Virus record (IMG/VR): IMGVR_UViG_3300042554_001257
Span: 1 to 64,000 of that record
From: a virus
Strand: one strand, 5' to 3'
DNA length: 64,000 bases
Made by a program: the position numbers and the translations under genes. Each line of letters opens with the position of its first letter. The stretch's first letter is position 1. Below the pieces are notes generated by a model. That model was not told where the DNA came from and ran no database searches. It saw only the letters and a program-made list of their open reading frames with translations. This document shows positions 34,941 to 43,932 of this stretch, in pieces.

Positions 34941-34975
34941 AAAAAAACTCTGCTGCCTATTTAGCAACAGAGTTG
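34941..34975 (-). terminator. Terminator of the redox operon
   Basis: Minus strand AACTCTGTTGC pairs with GCAGCAGAGTT (one mismatch) across a short loop, then seven T. 20 nt after the peroxiredoxin stop. Confidence 0.85.
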
Positions 34976-34994
34976 AATAGTATTAAGTGTTATA

Positions 34995-35522
34995 TCAGGC
35001 AGTAGCACCAACCTTCACATTTGCCGAAACATACTCTAGTACATTTTCTGGTGTCGATACTTCATATGGATCAGTGTCCGCATTGTCACGCTTACCGTTT
35101 TCCACGAATAGTTTCTCGATGACTCCGTTATCCACGACCGCAGCATAACGCCAAGAGCGATCCCCGAAACCTAGGTTAGACTTGTTGACAAGCATTCCCA
35201 TAGAACGTGTGAAGTAAGCATTGCCATCTGGAATGAGTTTGACTTTCTCAATGTTCTGGTCTTGTGCCCAAGCATTCATCACAAACCCATCATTAACAGA
35301 GATGCAGTAAATATCGTCGATGCCAAGACCAATAAAGTCGTCGTATTTCTCTTCGAATCCAGGAAGCTGATAGGCACTGCAAGTAGGAGTGAAAGCACCA
35401 GGCAGGCTAAAAATGACCACACGCTTTCCATTGAAGAGTTCAGAAGATGTACGAGTTACAAATTCGCCAGATTCACGAAATTGGAATTGAACTTCGGGAA
35501 TAACATAACCTTCAGTACGCAT
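34995..35522 (-). CDS. Peroxiredoxin, Prx5-like (175 aa)
   Basis: Start at ATG 35520-35522, preceded by GGAGGTTAAT. 'LFNGKRVVIFSLPGAFTPTC' carries the peroxidatic Cys in the PxxxTxxC motif of the Prx5 class; 'CISVNDGFVMNAWAQDQ' and 'DRSWRYAAVVDNGVIEKLFVE' are also diagnostic. Reduces peroxides with thiol reductants such as glutaredoxin. Last gene of the hli-ferredoxin operon, suggesting protection against photo-oxidative stress. Confidence 0.9.
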   Translation of the reverse strand: MRTEGYVIPEVQFQFRESGEFVTRTSSELFNGKRVVIFSLPGAFTPTCSAYQLPGFEEKYDDFIGLGIDDIYCISVNDGFVMNAWAQDQNIEKVKLIPDGNAYFTRSMGMLVNKSNLGFGDRSWRYAAVVDNGVIEKLFVENGKRDNADTDPYEVSTPENVLEYVSANVKVGATA

Positions 35523-35533
35523 ATTAACCTCCA

Positions 35534-35653
35534 TCAGAATACACCAGGAATAATTTGTCCAGTGACAAGATAAGAACCAGCGGCGGCAACGAATCCAATC
35601 ATTGCAGCCCAACCATTAATACGTTCTGCCTTTTCAGTAAAAATTTTGTTCAT
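35534..35653 (-). CDS. hli: High-light-inducible protein (39 aa)
   Basis: ATG 35651-35653 with AAAGGAG 7 nt upstream. 'EKAERINGWAAMIGFVAAAG' is the chlorophyll-binding helix motif of Hli/ELIP proteins (ExxNGxxAMxGF), followed by a 'TGQIIPGVF' end. Minimal-length single-span Hli that binds chlorophyll near PSII and dissipates excess energy. Overlaps the stop of the 92-aa gene (ATGA). Confidence 0.92.
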   Translation of the reverse strand: MNKIFTEKAERINGWAAMIGFVAAAGSYLVTGQIIPGVF

Positions 35654-35928
35654 TGTTTTTCTCCTTTATAAGGGTGTTGTTGTTTAAGTTCTGGATTGGG
35701 TTGGGAGAAAACCATAGGACTTCTTGTTTTATTTTTGATTACGATAAAAGCATCGTTCTGATAGGATACGGTTCCAAATGGTTTTGCCCACTTTACATTT
35801 GCATCTGGGTGAGTTGCAGTTCCAGTTACTGCTACACCACCAATTTCAACCACAATTTCATCTTCTCCAGTCCATTTAAGTTCTTGAAGGGCAATAGAAA
35901 GTTGTCCCAACCAGTCAGAACTTCTCAC
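35650..35928 (-). CDS. Small operon protein, unknown (92 aa)
   Basis: Start placed at GTG 35926-35928, which overlaps the ferredoxin stop as GTGA and follows an AGGAAG ribosome site. Product '[20 protein letters not shown]', then beta-rich '[20 protein letters not shown]' and '[12 protein letters not shown]'. No family recognised. Position between ferredoxin and hli points to a redox or photosynthesis-linked role. Confidence 0.65.
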   Translation of the reverse strand: MRSSDWLGQLSIALQELKWTGEDEIVVEIGGVAVTGTATHPDANVKWAKPFGTVSYQNDAFIVIKNKTRSPMVFSQPNPELKQQHPYKGEKQ

Positions 35929-36215
35929 AGGTTTTCTTCCTGTTCGGTCAGAATCACACAATCAGACTTGGGATAAGCAACACAGAGAAGTGCAAACCCT
36001 TCTGCCATCTGGTCATCATCAAGGAAAGATTGTTCTTCATTATCAATCTCACCAGAGACAACTTTACCAGCACAGGAGGAACAAGCACCTGCCTTACAAG
36101 AATAAGGAAGGTCAATACCTGCCTCTTCTGCTGCTTCAAGAATATATTGATCTTCGGCACACTGGATAGTGGTTTCGGTGCCGTCAGGGGTTTGAAGTGT
36201 AACGTTGAATGTCAT
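35925..36215 (-). CDS. petF: 2Fe-2S ferredoxin, plant type (96 aa)
   Basis: ATG 36213-36215 ([12 protein letters not shown]). Cluster ligands CxxxxCxxC in '[21 protein letters not shown]' and the fourth Cys ~30 residues on in 'FALLCVAYP'. PetF-type one-electron carrier at the PSI acceptor side; a phage copy can feed phage reductases. The TGA of the 28-aa ORF lies 1 nt upstream. Confidence 0.95.
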   Translation of the reverse strand: MTFNVTLQTPDGTETTIQCAEDQYILEAAEEAGIDLPYSCKAGACSSCAGKVVSGEIDNEEQSFLDDDQMAEGFALLCVAYPKSDCVILTEQEENL

Positions 36216-36216
36216 T

Positions 36217-36303
36217 TCAATAAGTTTCCGCAACTTTCTCTACAGCATAGCACAGGAGCACAAAAAAGGCAACTGATGTGACAGTGAAAATTGTTTCAGT
36301 CAT
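36217..36303 (-). CDS. Single-span membrane mini-protein (28 aa) between hli and ferredoxin
   Basis: ATG 36301-36303 overlaps the hli stop (TGATG) and the TGA (36217-36219) sits 1 nt before the ferredoxin ATG, a perfect operon fit. Sequence begins [20 protein letters not shown] and ends with a charged 'VEKVAETY'. One membrane helix. Size and context recall small thylakoid subunits, but I find no clear match. Confidence 0.55.
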   Translation of the reverse strand: MTETIFTVTSVAFFVLLCYAVEKVAETY

Positions 36304-36497
36304 CAGAAGATACCGAAGAAGAAGTTGCCAGTGCTAACATAAGAAATGATGCCAGCAACAAAACCGACCATTGCCCAGCGTCCATTGGTTCGCTCCTTTA
36401 CTTGATTAGGTGTGAGCATACCATAGTTCTCATAATACATGGTGGGCTCTTTGGCAAACATATTCTGTTGCCCATACTCATTAGTTGTTACGGTCAT
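36303..36497 (-). CDS. hli: High-light-inducible protein (64 aa)
   Basis: ATG 36495-36497 (MTVTTNEYGQQN). The helix motif 'VKERTNGRWAMVGFVAGIIS' is a canonical Hli chlorophyll a/b-binding motif, ending 'STGNFFFGIF'. Longer N-terminal tail than the second hli at 35534. First gene of the redox operon, with a consensus promoter just upstream. Confidence 0.93.
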   Translation of the reverse strand: MTVTTNEYGQQNMFAKEPTMYYENYGMLTPNQVKERTNGRWAMVGFVAGIISYVSTGNFFFGIF

Positions 36498-36524
36498 TGT
36501 AAATTCGTTAAGAATTGTTACACA

Positions 36525-36553
36525 ATTATATAGCAAAAATAAAGGGAGGTCAA
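36525..36553 (-). promoter_or_regulatory. Sigma-70 promoter of the hli-ferredoxin-peroxiredoxin operon
   Basis: Minus strand -35 TTGACC (36548-36553), 17 nt, -10 TATAAT (36525-36530). The -35 lies in the loop of the terminator at 36533-36561. Confidence 0.85.
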
Positions 36554-36561
36554 GCCTCCCT
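36533..36561 (-). terminator. Terminator of the glycan operon, with embedded -35 box
   Basis: Minus strand GGGAGG, loop CTTGA, CCTCCC, then a T-rich stretch. It ends the last glycosyltransferase gene. Confidence 0.75.
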
Positions 36562-36597
36562 GTTACGGTTTTCACATATTATAAGTATAAATGCTTA

Positions 36598-37395
36598 CTA
36601 TTTTCCTTCCCAACCAGGAGGTAGTCTACCCAGATATGGATCATAATCAAAAAATGGATTCCAATCGGATACATCAGCAGATTGATTTCTCCAAAACTGC
36701 CATAATCCATCATGACTACTGCGATGAAATACATCAACATGAATATCATGAATATCAGATCCTAAATCAATCTTATACAAGAATAAAGGAATCGCAAAAG
36801 TATTCCCAGAGTTATAAATCAAATCATCAGCAACTGCTCTTGGTTTAACACCCTGATCAAGTTTATACTTATCACCACGACAATGAAGATTGATAAGTTT
36901 CTGTGCGTGATGGCGAGTGATCATATAGCAGGCAGTTGAAAAGTCATTCACAAAACGACGATGCAACTGGACGTGAACCTGTGCAGGATTAATGATTGCA
37001 AGTTGTATCACATCATAATCATAAGGAACTTTTGCATAGAAATCTTTCCAAGAAAATCCCCAATGAATGACAGTGCTTATGTCACAATCATCTTCCATCA
37101 TTAAAGCACAAGGGGAATCAGAAGTCTCCAACCAATGCTTCATTGCTTTGAGATGTGAAGTTACACATCCAACTTCACCAGAAGACATCATATCAGGATA
37201 ACGACCTTTGAGAATATCTCCAAGATCTTTATCTCCCCGACCATCATATGCAGAGATACGAGTATAGTTTTCAACTTCCCAGTATTTAAACTGATCTTCC
37301 ATAAACTGTGCTCTCTCTGGTTTTTCATCCAGATTGATATAGTAAATGGGAGGAAGACCTTTGAGTTTATATGCTGATTTATTTTTATCCATCAT
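36598..37395 (-). CDS. Glycosyltransferase family 25-like (265 aa)
   Basis: 'LPPIYYINLDEKPERAQFMEDQF', 'GEVGCVTSHLKAMKHWLETSD' and 'CALMMEDDCDIS' are GT25 hallmarks (INLxxxxxR, GCxxSH, EDD). GT25 enzymes add galactose or glucose to LPS. Last gene of the long glycan operon; overlaps its predecessor by 4 nt. Confidence 0.85.
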   Translation of the reverse strand: MMDKNKSAYKLKGLPPIYYINLDEKPERAQFMEDQFKYWEVENYTRISAYDGRGDKDLGDILKGRYPDMMSSGEVGCVTSHLKAMKHWLETSDSPCALMMEDDCDISTVIHWGFSWKDFYAKVPYDYDVIQLAIINPAQVHVQLHRRFVNDFSTACYMITRHHAQKLINLHCRGDKYKLDQGVKPRAVADDLIYNSGNTFAIPLFLYKIDLGSDIHDIHVDVFHRSSHDGLWQFWRNQSADVSDWNPFFDYDPYLGRLPPGWEGK

Positions 37396-38144
37396 TCGGA
37401 AAGAATACTTTCAATAATTTGATTGAACACTTTTGTCTTATTGGCAAGAGGATCTTCAGACCCTCTCCAATTAGAATGCCAATTAGTAGCAGCACGATAA
37501 TGAAGAAATTTACCATCCAGATGTAACTCAAAATTATATCCTCTGGTTACCTCTTCATTTTGCAAATCAATGTCATTGAAATGCGTTGGATATTGAACAT
37601 CAGTTTCCTTCATCCAAAAATTGTTTCGCTTAAAATAATAATAAGTATTTCCACCAACATCAGTGAGTTCACCATTTACTACGCCATCAGAAAAATCAAT
37701 ATTATAATCTTTTATCTTTGGCATATTGAAAAACATAATACCATTCCACATATAAGTGATAGATCCTCTGTATTGTGGCAAACCCGCAATAATAGCATCT
37801 TCCATATACTCGGATATGCTGAAATCATCAATTAAGAATAAATCAGAATCACAAAAGAATACAACGTCATTTTGATGATCAACTTTAATGATATTATCAT
37901 AAGTCCACTGAACAGTATCAGCACAAGCTTGTGCAGGATTTAATGCTACTGTCCTTTCTGGTTTTTTATAATAAGAGAACCCATTATCAAAACAGATTGA
38001 TTTAAATTGCTCCGAAATCGACGATTCGATAGAGTCATCGACAATATGGAATTGATATTGATCTTTTAAAAATTTTTTAAAGAGTTTATCTTGCAATTCA
38101 ATAAACTCTGGGCGATTAACGACCGAAGTAAAAATATGAATCAT
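37392..38144 (-). CDS. Probable glycosyltransferase, GT-A-like (250 aa)
   Basis: 'MIHIFTSVVNRPEFIELQDK' start, a DxD-type motif in 'DVVFFCDSDLFLIDDF', 'SITYMWNGIMFFNMPKI' and 'ELHLDGKFLHYRAATNWHSNW'. The layout suits a retaining GT-A transferase, but I cannot assign a family. ATGA overlap with the epimerase gene. Confidence 0.65.
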   Translation of the reverse strand: MIHIFTSVVNRPEFIELQDKLFKKFLKDQYQFHIVDDSIESSISEQFKSICFDNGFSYYKKPERTVALNPAQACADTVQWTYDNIIKVDHQNDVVFFCDSDLFLIDDFSISEYMEDAIIAGLPQYRGSITYMWNGIMFFNMPKIKDYNIDFSDGVVNGELTDVGGNTYYYFKRNNFWMKETDVQYPTHFNDIDLQNEEVTRGYNFELHLDGKFLHYRAATNWHSNWRGSEDPLANKTKVFNQIIESILSE

Positions 38145-39043
38145 AGTTTAGATTGAATCCAGTCTTCCAGTTTAACTTTTGGTTGCCAACTAAAAACACC
38201 ATGCATTCGATCAGTATTGGCAAGAGTAACTCTTGATTCTCCAACACGTGGAGGAATATTTACAGTGTTGTCTGAGATCATAGCAGCAAGTTCATTCACA
38301 GAGTAATTTACTCCAGATCCAATATTAAAAACTTCACCATAAATCTCTGGATCGGGATTTGAAATTGCTACCTTAATATTTGCATCTACAACATCGCCAA
38401 CATAAGTAAAGTCTCTACGTTGTTCACCATCACCAACGATTGTCAATGGTTCACCAGCGGCAAGTTGACGAAGAAAAATACCAACAACAGGAGCATACTG
38501 TCCACGAAGAGGTTGACGTTCACCATAGACATTAAAGTATCTGAAAATAACAGTTTTCAGTCCAAATAGTTGAGTGTACATTGTACACAGTTTCTCGCCA
38601 TTGACTTTTGAAACTGAATATGGATTCAGACAATTATCAGGTTGAGTTTCTACGTTAGGAGGTTGATTAATCATTCCATAAGCAGAAGAAGTAGATGAGT
38701 AAATTACTTTCTGCACACCTGCTTCTCTTGCACATTGTAGAACTGTACAGGTTCCGACAGAGTTAATACTCACCGCCTCAATTGGATTAACAATTGCTGG
38801 TTGAATACGTGCCTCTGCCGCAAGATGAAACACATAATCCACACCATCGTAAAGAGGACGAGTGTTTTCATAGTCACGAATATCATACTTATAATTTCGT
38901 GCATTATCGTTCCAGTAAAATTGATCGTGAGCATCAGAATACTCATTATCAATTACAACAACCTCATGACCCATTTCAAGAAGACGGTCTACAAGGTTTG
39001 AACCAATAAATCCAGCACCACCAGTAACTAGTGATTTAGTCAT
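38141..39043 (-). CDS. NAD-dependent epimerase/dehydratase (300 aa)
   Basis: Rossmann 'TGGAGFIGSNLVDRLLEMGH' (TGxxGxxG), catalytic 'SSTSSAYG' and 'YSVSKVNGE' (YxxxK), and 'FNIGSGVNYSVNELA'. Extended SDR of the GalE/WbpP type, acting on a nucleotide sugar. Likely UDP-glucose/UDP-GlcNAc 4-epimerase-like; exact sugar unknown. Confidence 0.88.
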   Translation of the reverse strand: MTKSLVTGGAGFIGSNLVDRLLEMGHEVVVIDNEYSDAHDQFYWNDNARNYKYDIRDYENTRPLYDGVDYVFHLAAEARIQPAIVNPIEAVSINSVGTCTVLQCAREAGVQKVIYSSTSSAYGMINQPPNVETQPDNCLNPYSVSKVNGEKLCTMYTQLFGLKTVIFRYFNVYGERQPLRGQYAPVVGIFLRQLAAGEPLTIVGDGEQRRDFTYVGDVVDANIKVAISNPDPEIYGEVFNIGSGVNYSVNELAAMISDNTVNIPPRVGESRVTLANTDRMHGVFSWQPKVKLEDWIQSKL

Positions 39044-39690
39044 ACAATTCTCTCAGGTAGGAAATAAGTTTTATTAAAGTTAAAGCATTCCTCAGTAGGG
39101 TAGCTAGTCAGTGGATTCACAGTTCCATGATATCCACTTGTTTGGAAGAAAAATGGATCATCAAAAGTATAAACATTAAACCAACGCTGAATCTCAGCAA
39201 ATCCAATATCTTGATAATCTTCAATTACATAACCAGCATGATAGGTTATCCTTTGACACATTCTAACATATTCATCAGTAAGATACAATACTGAATGACC
39301 ACCAAGCATATTATACACACGATAAAGATCATCCTTAACGTGTTCATACTGAACATAAGGTCCAGAATGTCCGTTCATTCTTCCCCAAGATGAAATACCA
39401 AGATAAACTGCATCGGCATCATCGGGAACTTCAATCTCTGGACGAAAGTTCTTGATTACACAGTCATCCTCAAATAAAATAAAGGGAGGATCTATCTCAG
39501 ATAGACCCTTGTGATGAGCAGAAGAACATCCAGCAACTGGATTATCTGGACGAGCAACTCCTTCTACACGAATGATATGTTTAAATCCACATTCTTTTAA
39601 AAGAGTTTGCATACTCTCATTCTTTTCGGTATGCTGCTCCAAATTCATGTAAAGAGCAGGTATTTCTCTAAGGTCTATTTTCATATTCAT
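39040..39690 (-). CDS. GT25-like glycosyltransferase (216 aa)
   Basis: Start at ATG 39688-39690 (MNMKIDLREIPALYMNLEQH), overlapping the upstream stop as ATGA. 'ALYMNLEQHTEKNESM', 'CSSAHHKGLSEID' and 'PFILFEDDCVIKNF' parallel the GT25 INLxxR, GCxxSH and EDD motifs in diverged form. Sugar unknown. Confidence 0.7.
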   Translation of the reverse strand: MNMKIDLREIPALYMNLEQHTEKNESMQTLLKECGFKHIIRVEGVARPDNPVAGCSSAHHKGLSEIDPPFILFEDDCVIKNFRPEIEVPDDADAVYLGISSWGRMNGHSGPYVQYEHVKDDLYRVYNMLGGHSVLYLTDEYVRMCQRITYHAGYVIEDYQDIGFAEIQRWFNVYTFDDPFFFQTSGYHGTVNPLTSYPTEECFNFNKTYFLPERIV

Positions 39691-40400
39691 TTTTGAACTA
39701 AAATCCAAGTTTGCGACTGACAATGATCTACATTTTCGATTATTCCATCAGTCATAACATCAAAAGTATTAGGCCACCCAAAATGAGTAAAAATGTGATT
39801 TATATAAGAAAGATTTCCCCAGTATCCACATTCAAGTATATTAAAACCAACACTTGCACATAAAGTACATAACCCAGTTGGCGTCATACCCCAAAAATGA
39901 AATGGAACTTGATGTGGAATGTTAATAGTCGGAACAGTAGTGTATAGATAACCACCAGGTTTTAAATGATCATACAAATTTTTTATACTAATAAAAGGAT
40001 TGTATAGATGCTCCAAAGTTTGATTGAAAATAATCATATCATAATCTTTATCATCCAAGTCTATCTTATGAAGATCATATTTTTTATCTTGAAGATAATC
40101 GCATACAGTAATACTATCGTAACTAATGTATTCTAATTCACAATCTCCTGAGCAAGTCGATAGAAGTTTTTCAACGTGATTTAAATCATATTTTCCAACC
40201 CAATCTTTAAAATCAAATAAAGATGCTAATCTAGGAAAATCACAGTTAAACCATTTTTGTTTTTCTGAGTCAGAAAGTTTTTGATATTCATCATGCGCTT
40301 TTCTATAATATTCCTCAGGTTTTTCAACATGTTTGTTGTAAATATCGATTATTTCTTCTTCGGTTAATAAATTAATTTCTAAATTTACTTTTGTACTCAT
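39687..40400 (-). CDS. SAM-dependent methyltransferase (237 aa)
   Basis: 'DYDMIIFNQTLEHLYNPFISIKNLYDHLKPGGYLYTTVP' is the class I methyltransferase post-motif pattern (E-H-x-x-x-P ... LKPGG). The glycine-rich motif I is poorly preserved ('CSGDCELEYISYD'). Probably methylates a sugar or lipid intermediate of the glycan pathway. Confidence 0.75.
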   Translation of the reverse strand: MSTKVNLEINLLTEEEIIDIYNKHVEKPEEYYRKAHDEYQKLSDSEKQKWFNCDFPRLASLFDFKDWVGKYDLNHVEKLLSTCSGDCELEYISYDSITVCDYLQDKKYDLHKIDLDDKDYDMIIFNQTLEHLYNPFISIKNLYDHLKPGGYLYTTVPTINIPHQVPFHFWGMTPTGLCTLCASVGFNILECGYWGNLSYINHIFTHFGWPNTFDVMTDGIIENVDHCQSQTWILVQK

Positions 40401-41092
40401 GATCTCAACTCACTATGATTTTTCTTTAAAGCAATAATTTTGGGAGAAAATGGATAGTCTGGATTTTCCATTTGTTCTTCTGCAAAACAATATGAAGGAG
40501 TAAGACTTAAAGTTGGTGGATTATCAATCAGATAGCGATTCATCTGCGACTCATCGTGCCATAAAGCAATCACACCATTTTCAAGGTCCTTGGTCACACG
40601 ATCTGCAAGAACCTCTGCCATTTCTAGAAATCTTTTTGTAGATCCACCATTAAATCCGCCAGCATAATAGTGCTCTCCTTCCTCACCCACAGGAACGTAT
40701 GCCAGCGACTGTGGATTTCTATCATACGACCTCTGCTCCTTAGGATAGAAGGACTGGTAGGGGTGCTGAGTGGCAACCAGGTCGCTTAGAACCTCATCAC
40801 CAACATTATCCACCAGACCCATATCCACATCAAAGTAAAAACAATAATCAAACTGAGAGATAAACTCTTTTTCTTTTACAAAGTAATTGTATCTCTTTAA
40901 AGTAGGCATTGGCCAAAGTTCATGGTCAATCTGACAAACTCTTACATTATCGGATGCTTCTACTTCATGATCTGTAAATAGCAAGCATTCAATTTCATGT
41001 CCGTTCAGAAAGTTCTCTTCAATGTTATCAAGAAGTCTCTCAACAAACTGAATATATTTGTTTGTCGCAATAGTAAGAATGCAGATTTTCAT
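40397..41092 (-). CDS. Glycosyltransferase family 6 (231 aa)
   Basis: Start at ATG 41090-41092 (ATGA overlap). 'CFYFDVDMGLVDNVG' (DxD), 'YAGGFNGGSTKRFLEMAEVL' and 'IALWHDESQMNRYLIDN' are signature motifs of GT6, the family of mammalian ABO and alpha-1,3-galactosyl/GalNAc transferases. GT6 homologues are known in some bacteria and cyanophages. Predicted to add Gal or GalNAc in alpha-1,3 linkage, perhaps next to fucose. Confidence 0.85.
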   Translation of the reverse strand: MKICILTIATNKYIQFVERLLDNIEENFLNGHEIECLLFTDHEVEASDNVRVCQIDHELWPMPTLKRYNYFVKEKEFISQFDYCFYFDVDMGLVDNVGDEVLSDLVATQHPYQSFYPKEQRSYDRNPQSLAYVPVGEEGEHYYAGGFNGGSTKRFLEMAEVLADRVTKDLENGVIALWHDESQMNRYLIDNPPTLSLTPSYCFAEEQMENPDYPFSPKIIALKKNHSELRS

Positions 41093-41682
41093 ACTTGAAT
41101 ATACCAAACATGAACTGGTCCAGGTACTCCTTGAACCTCATCACCATAATGTTCCAAAACCGCTTTCTGAACACCAGGAAATCCACTATGTTCCCAATCA
41201 TGACCCATTACATATCCACCTTTACGAACACGATTATGCCAATAATTAATGTCATTATAGCAATTCTCATAATCATGAATGGCATCGATGAAAACAAAAT
41301 CAAGAGATTCATCCTCAAAATCTGGTGCCGCTTCGGTAGATTTTTTACGTACTAGTTCCACACGATCACCATATTGACTTAACATTTCACTGACTTCTCT
41401 AAACAATCCATCAAATCCACCATAGTCATCATCTACACTAAAAAATTGATGCATGTCCCAACTATCAGAAATAAATGGGTCAACACCGTAGATTTTTTCA
41501 ATTTTAGTGTTATCTAAAAGTGCTTTAATATGTTGCCCACCAGCAATGCCAATTTCAGCACCAACTTTTAAATCAGTATGTTTATTAAAAAAGTCTACTG
41601 TCCAGTCATAAGTATTTTCCCAGATAAGACGGGTTTTCCCTCTTGTCGGATCAGCAATTAAATTCTCTTTAAGTTTACCCAT
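41089..41682 (-). CDS. SAM-dependent methyltransferase, class I (197 aa)
   Basis: 'KVGAEIGIAGGQHIKALLDN' (motif I, ExGxxxGxxxxxL), 'IYGVDPFI' and 'LDFVFIDAIHDYENCYNDI', 'GGYVMGHDW' fit the methyltransferase 24 type. Likely sugar O-methylation; substrate unknown. Confidence 0.8.
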   Translation of the reverse strand: MGKLKENLIADPTRGKTRLIWENTYDWTVDFFNKHTDLKVGAEIGIAGGQHIKALLDNTKIEKIYGVDPFISDSWDMHQFFSVDDDYGGFDGLFREVSEMLSQYGDRVELVRKKSTEAAPDFEDESLDFVFIDAIHDYENCYNDINYWHNRVRKGGYVMGHDWEHSGFPGVQKAVLEHYGDEVQGVPGPVHVWYIQV

Positions 41683-42308
41683 TAGTTTTTCTCCGTTTTA
41701 ATATAGAGGGCATCTCCCCATTTATACCAAGTCTCTGGCCAATGAGTTTCAACTCTCTCAAATCCATAATCACCAAGAAATGTATCTAGTTCTTCAACCA
41801 TAGGATTTCCCTCATACATCTCACCACGATTCACTTCACAATATATGTAATCAATGTGATTTAAAGTTTTTTTACCACCTTTAAATACTTCTAATTCATA
41901 CCCCTGAACATCAACATTAATAAAATTTGCATCACCAATATCATAACTGTCAAGGGTATCAACTTCAACTTCTTCAGTCCCATCAAAAGAAACATCTGGA
42001 TGATGTTCCAAATGTTCTTTTGGTTTTAAAATAGAACTACTTTGAGCCTCATTGCTACTAAGATACATCGTAGCACTTCCCTTTTTACTACCAAGAGCAA
42101 CTTGATGCCCACTAATGTCGGCATTTACGTCTTTTAAACGTTCAAATAAAATATCAAAATTCTTTGAAAGGGGTTCAAAAACGGTAATTTTTTGAATACC
42201 ATTATCAACATACTCTTGAATTTCTTCACCGTAGTGAGCACCAATATGGACTATACCCTTGATGTCCATATTATATTTGGTTTGAAGATTTGTGAAACTT
42301 ATTAACAT
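41682..42308 (-). CDS. FkbM-family methyltransferase (208 aa)
   Basis: Start at ATG 42306-42308 (MLISFTNLQTKY). 'GIVHIGAHYGEEIQEYVDNG', 'VFEPLSKNFDIL', 'VEVDTLDSYDIGDANFINVDVQGYELEVFKGG' are FkbM signatures. Sugar or polyketide O-methyltransferases of this family are common in glycan loci. Confidence 0.85.
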   Translation of the reverse strand: MLISFTNLQTKYNMDIKGIVHIGAHYGEEIQEYVDNGIQKITVFEPLSKNFDILFERLKDVNADISGHQVALGSKKGSATMYLSSNEAQSSSILKPKEHLEHHPDVSFDGTEEVEVDTLDSYDIGDANFINVDVQGYELEVFKGGKKTLNHIDYIYCEVNRGEMYEGNPMVEELDTFLGDYGFERVETHWPETWYKWGDALYIKTEKN

Positions 42309-42310
42309 TT

Positions 42311-43192
42311 TTATTTTGAAATTATTTTTGCAATTTGATTTAAGGTTCCATCCCAAGTCAAATACTTATCATAAACCATTCTACCATACTCTAGATATTT
42401 TTCATACTCACCAGTTTCCAAAAGGTTATCAACGATTCTTGGAATATTATCTATACTATTTTCATCGATAAGTATTGCTGCCTTATCCCACTCAATTTCA
42501 TCTTCAAAAGGTAACCAAAAAATATCACTAATGTAGATAGGAATTGCATCCATTTGCATGGTTTCATATAATCTAAAAGAAGTTGGACCATATCCTCTTG
42601 GAGCCAACCCAAATACAGAATCGTAGATAATATTTCTAAATGCTCCCGACAATCCGTCAGAAAGATTAACGGCAAATTCATATCCATCAATTCCCATTAA
42701 CTTATCACACATTACTTTACGAATTGGATGAGTATCATTTCGCCCAGCAAATCCAACTTTATTCATTCGATTCTCTTTCGGAAAACCAGGATGGGGATCA
42801 GAAAGCAAAGGAATAGGTATGTATTCTGTCGTTTCAGATTTAGGAGACTTTGGAGAATTTGAAGAGGCAAATATTTTACAGTTATCAATAGAAACTAATG
42901 TACCATCATCATATTGAACAATAGTAAAAAATTTTTCTCCTGGATATTTTGAAGAAAGTTCATTCACCCAATTTTGAATTTCACCAATTTTTTCCTTATC
43001 ATTTCCCCAGTTATTACTACAATGATATTGAGTCCATTGAATAGGAATGTAAATGTAACTACTATCAACATCAACAGTAGTAAAATAAGAAAAAGCCCTC
43101 TCTTCAATCAATGGATTTAATCCTTGATGAGGGGGATAACTAAATGTATTTTTTGGTAACCACTTTTGTGGAGTATCTACAATTCTAATCAT
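42311..43192 (-). CDS. Exostosin-like glycosyltransferase, GT47 (293 aa)
   Basis: 'KVGFAGRNDTHPIRKVMCDK' and 'SVFGLAPRGYGPTSFRLYETMQMDAIPIYISD' match the exostosin/GT47 nucleotide-sugar site (PRGxGxxSFRLxExMxxGxIPV). GT47 enzymes transfer various sugars; specificity unknown. Confidence 0.85.
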   Translation of the reverse strand: MIRIVDTPQKWLPKNTFSYPPHQGLNPLIEERAFSYFTTVDVDSSYIYIPIQWTQYHCSNNWGNDKEKIGEIQNWVNELSSKYPGEKFFTIVQYDDGTLVSIDNCKIFASSNSPKSPKSETTEYIPIPLLSDPHPGFPKENRMNKVGFAGRNDTHPIRKVMCDKLMGIDGYEFAVNLSDGLSGAFRNIIYDSVFGLAPRGYGPTSFRLYETMQMDAIPIYISDIFWLPFEDEIEWDKAAILIDENSIDNIPRIVDNLLETGEYEKYLEYGRMVYDKYLTWDGTLNQIAKIISK

Positions 43193-43932
43193 AAGTTTAC
43201 TATTTGCTCTTTATAATATTCAACCGACTGTGCAGAATAAGATCCACAAGCATTCCAATTACTCTGGGGACGAAGACGATGATTGTGTCTTAGATCATTT
43301 ACAACCACGAATTCACCACCATTCTTTAACCAAAAATAATATGCAGCCGCAGTGTCTGCATGAAGTAGTGGTGTACTATCATTTTCATATGGATGTGCAA
43401 GGGAATCCAAATACATTTGACGATTTACTACATAATTACCACTATTCAAAAACCAATCAAACCACTTTGTTTTCTTAAAAATAGCGTCTTTGCTTTCTTC
43501 AATACCAATTATATCATATTTGAAAGTATAATCAGAAATATGTTCATAGTCTATTTTATCGTCATTCTTACAAAACAGTTGTCTTGGTGAATAACAAATA
43601 TTAGAATGATCATCAGGTATATTTCTAATAATCTGATATGTTTCCTCAAAGGGATGGTTATCACTATCTAACAAATATACCCACTCATTGGTACAGTTTT
43701 TAACTGTGAGATATTTGTTTCGAAAAGCTCCAAGATTTCTTTGATTACGAAATACCTTTATCTTACTAATTTCATTAGATAAAGAAACAATATTTTCATA
43801 CTCTTGTTGGGAAGAAAAATCATCATTCACAACAATTTCAGAAACAAATTCATCTTCAACTGCATACTTAATACAATCCAAAAAATATTCAGAAGTATTA
43901 TAAAAAGGTATGGCTAAACTAATAGTTTTCAT
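43189..43932 (-). CDS. Glycosyltransferase family 2 (247 aa)
   Basis: 'SLAIPFYNTSEYFLDCIKYA', 'EIVVNDDFSS', 'NQRNLGAFRNKYLTVKNC', 'WVYLLDSDNHPFEE' (DSD) give a standard GT2 inverting fold. Overlaps its neighbours by 4 nt at both ends. Confidence 0.88.
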   Translation of the reverse strand: MKTISLAIPFYNTSEYFLDCIKYAVEDEFVSEIVVNDDFSSQQEYENIVSLSNEISKIKVFRNQRNLGAFRNKYLTVKNCTNEWVYLLDSDNHPFEETYQIIRNIPDDHSNICYSPRQLFCKNDDKIDYEHISDYTFKYDIIGIEESKDAIFKKTKWFDWFLNSGNYVVNRQMYLDSLAHPYENDSTPLLHADTAAAYYFWLKNGGEFVVVNDLRHNHRLRPQSNWNACGSYSAQSVEYYKEQIVNL

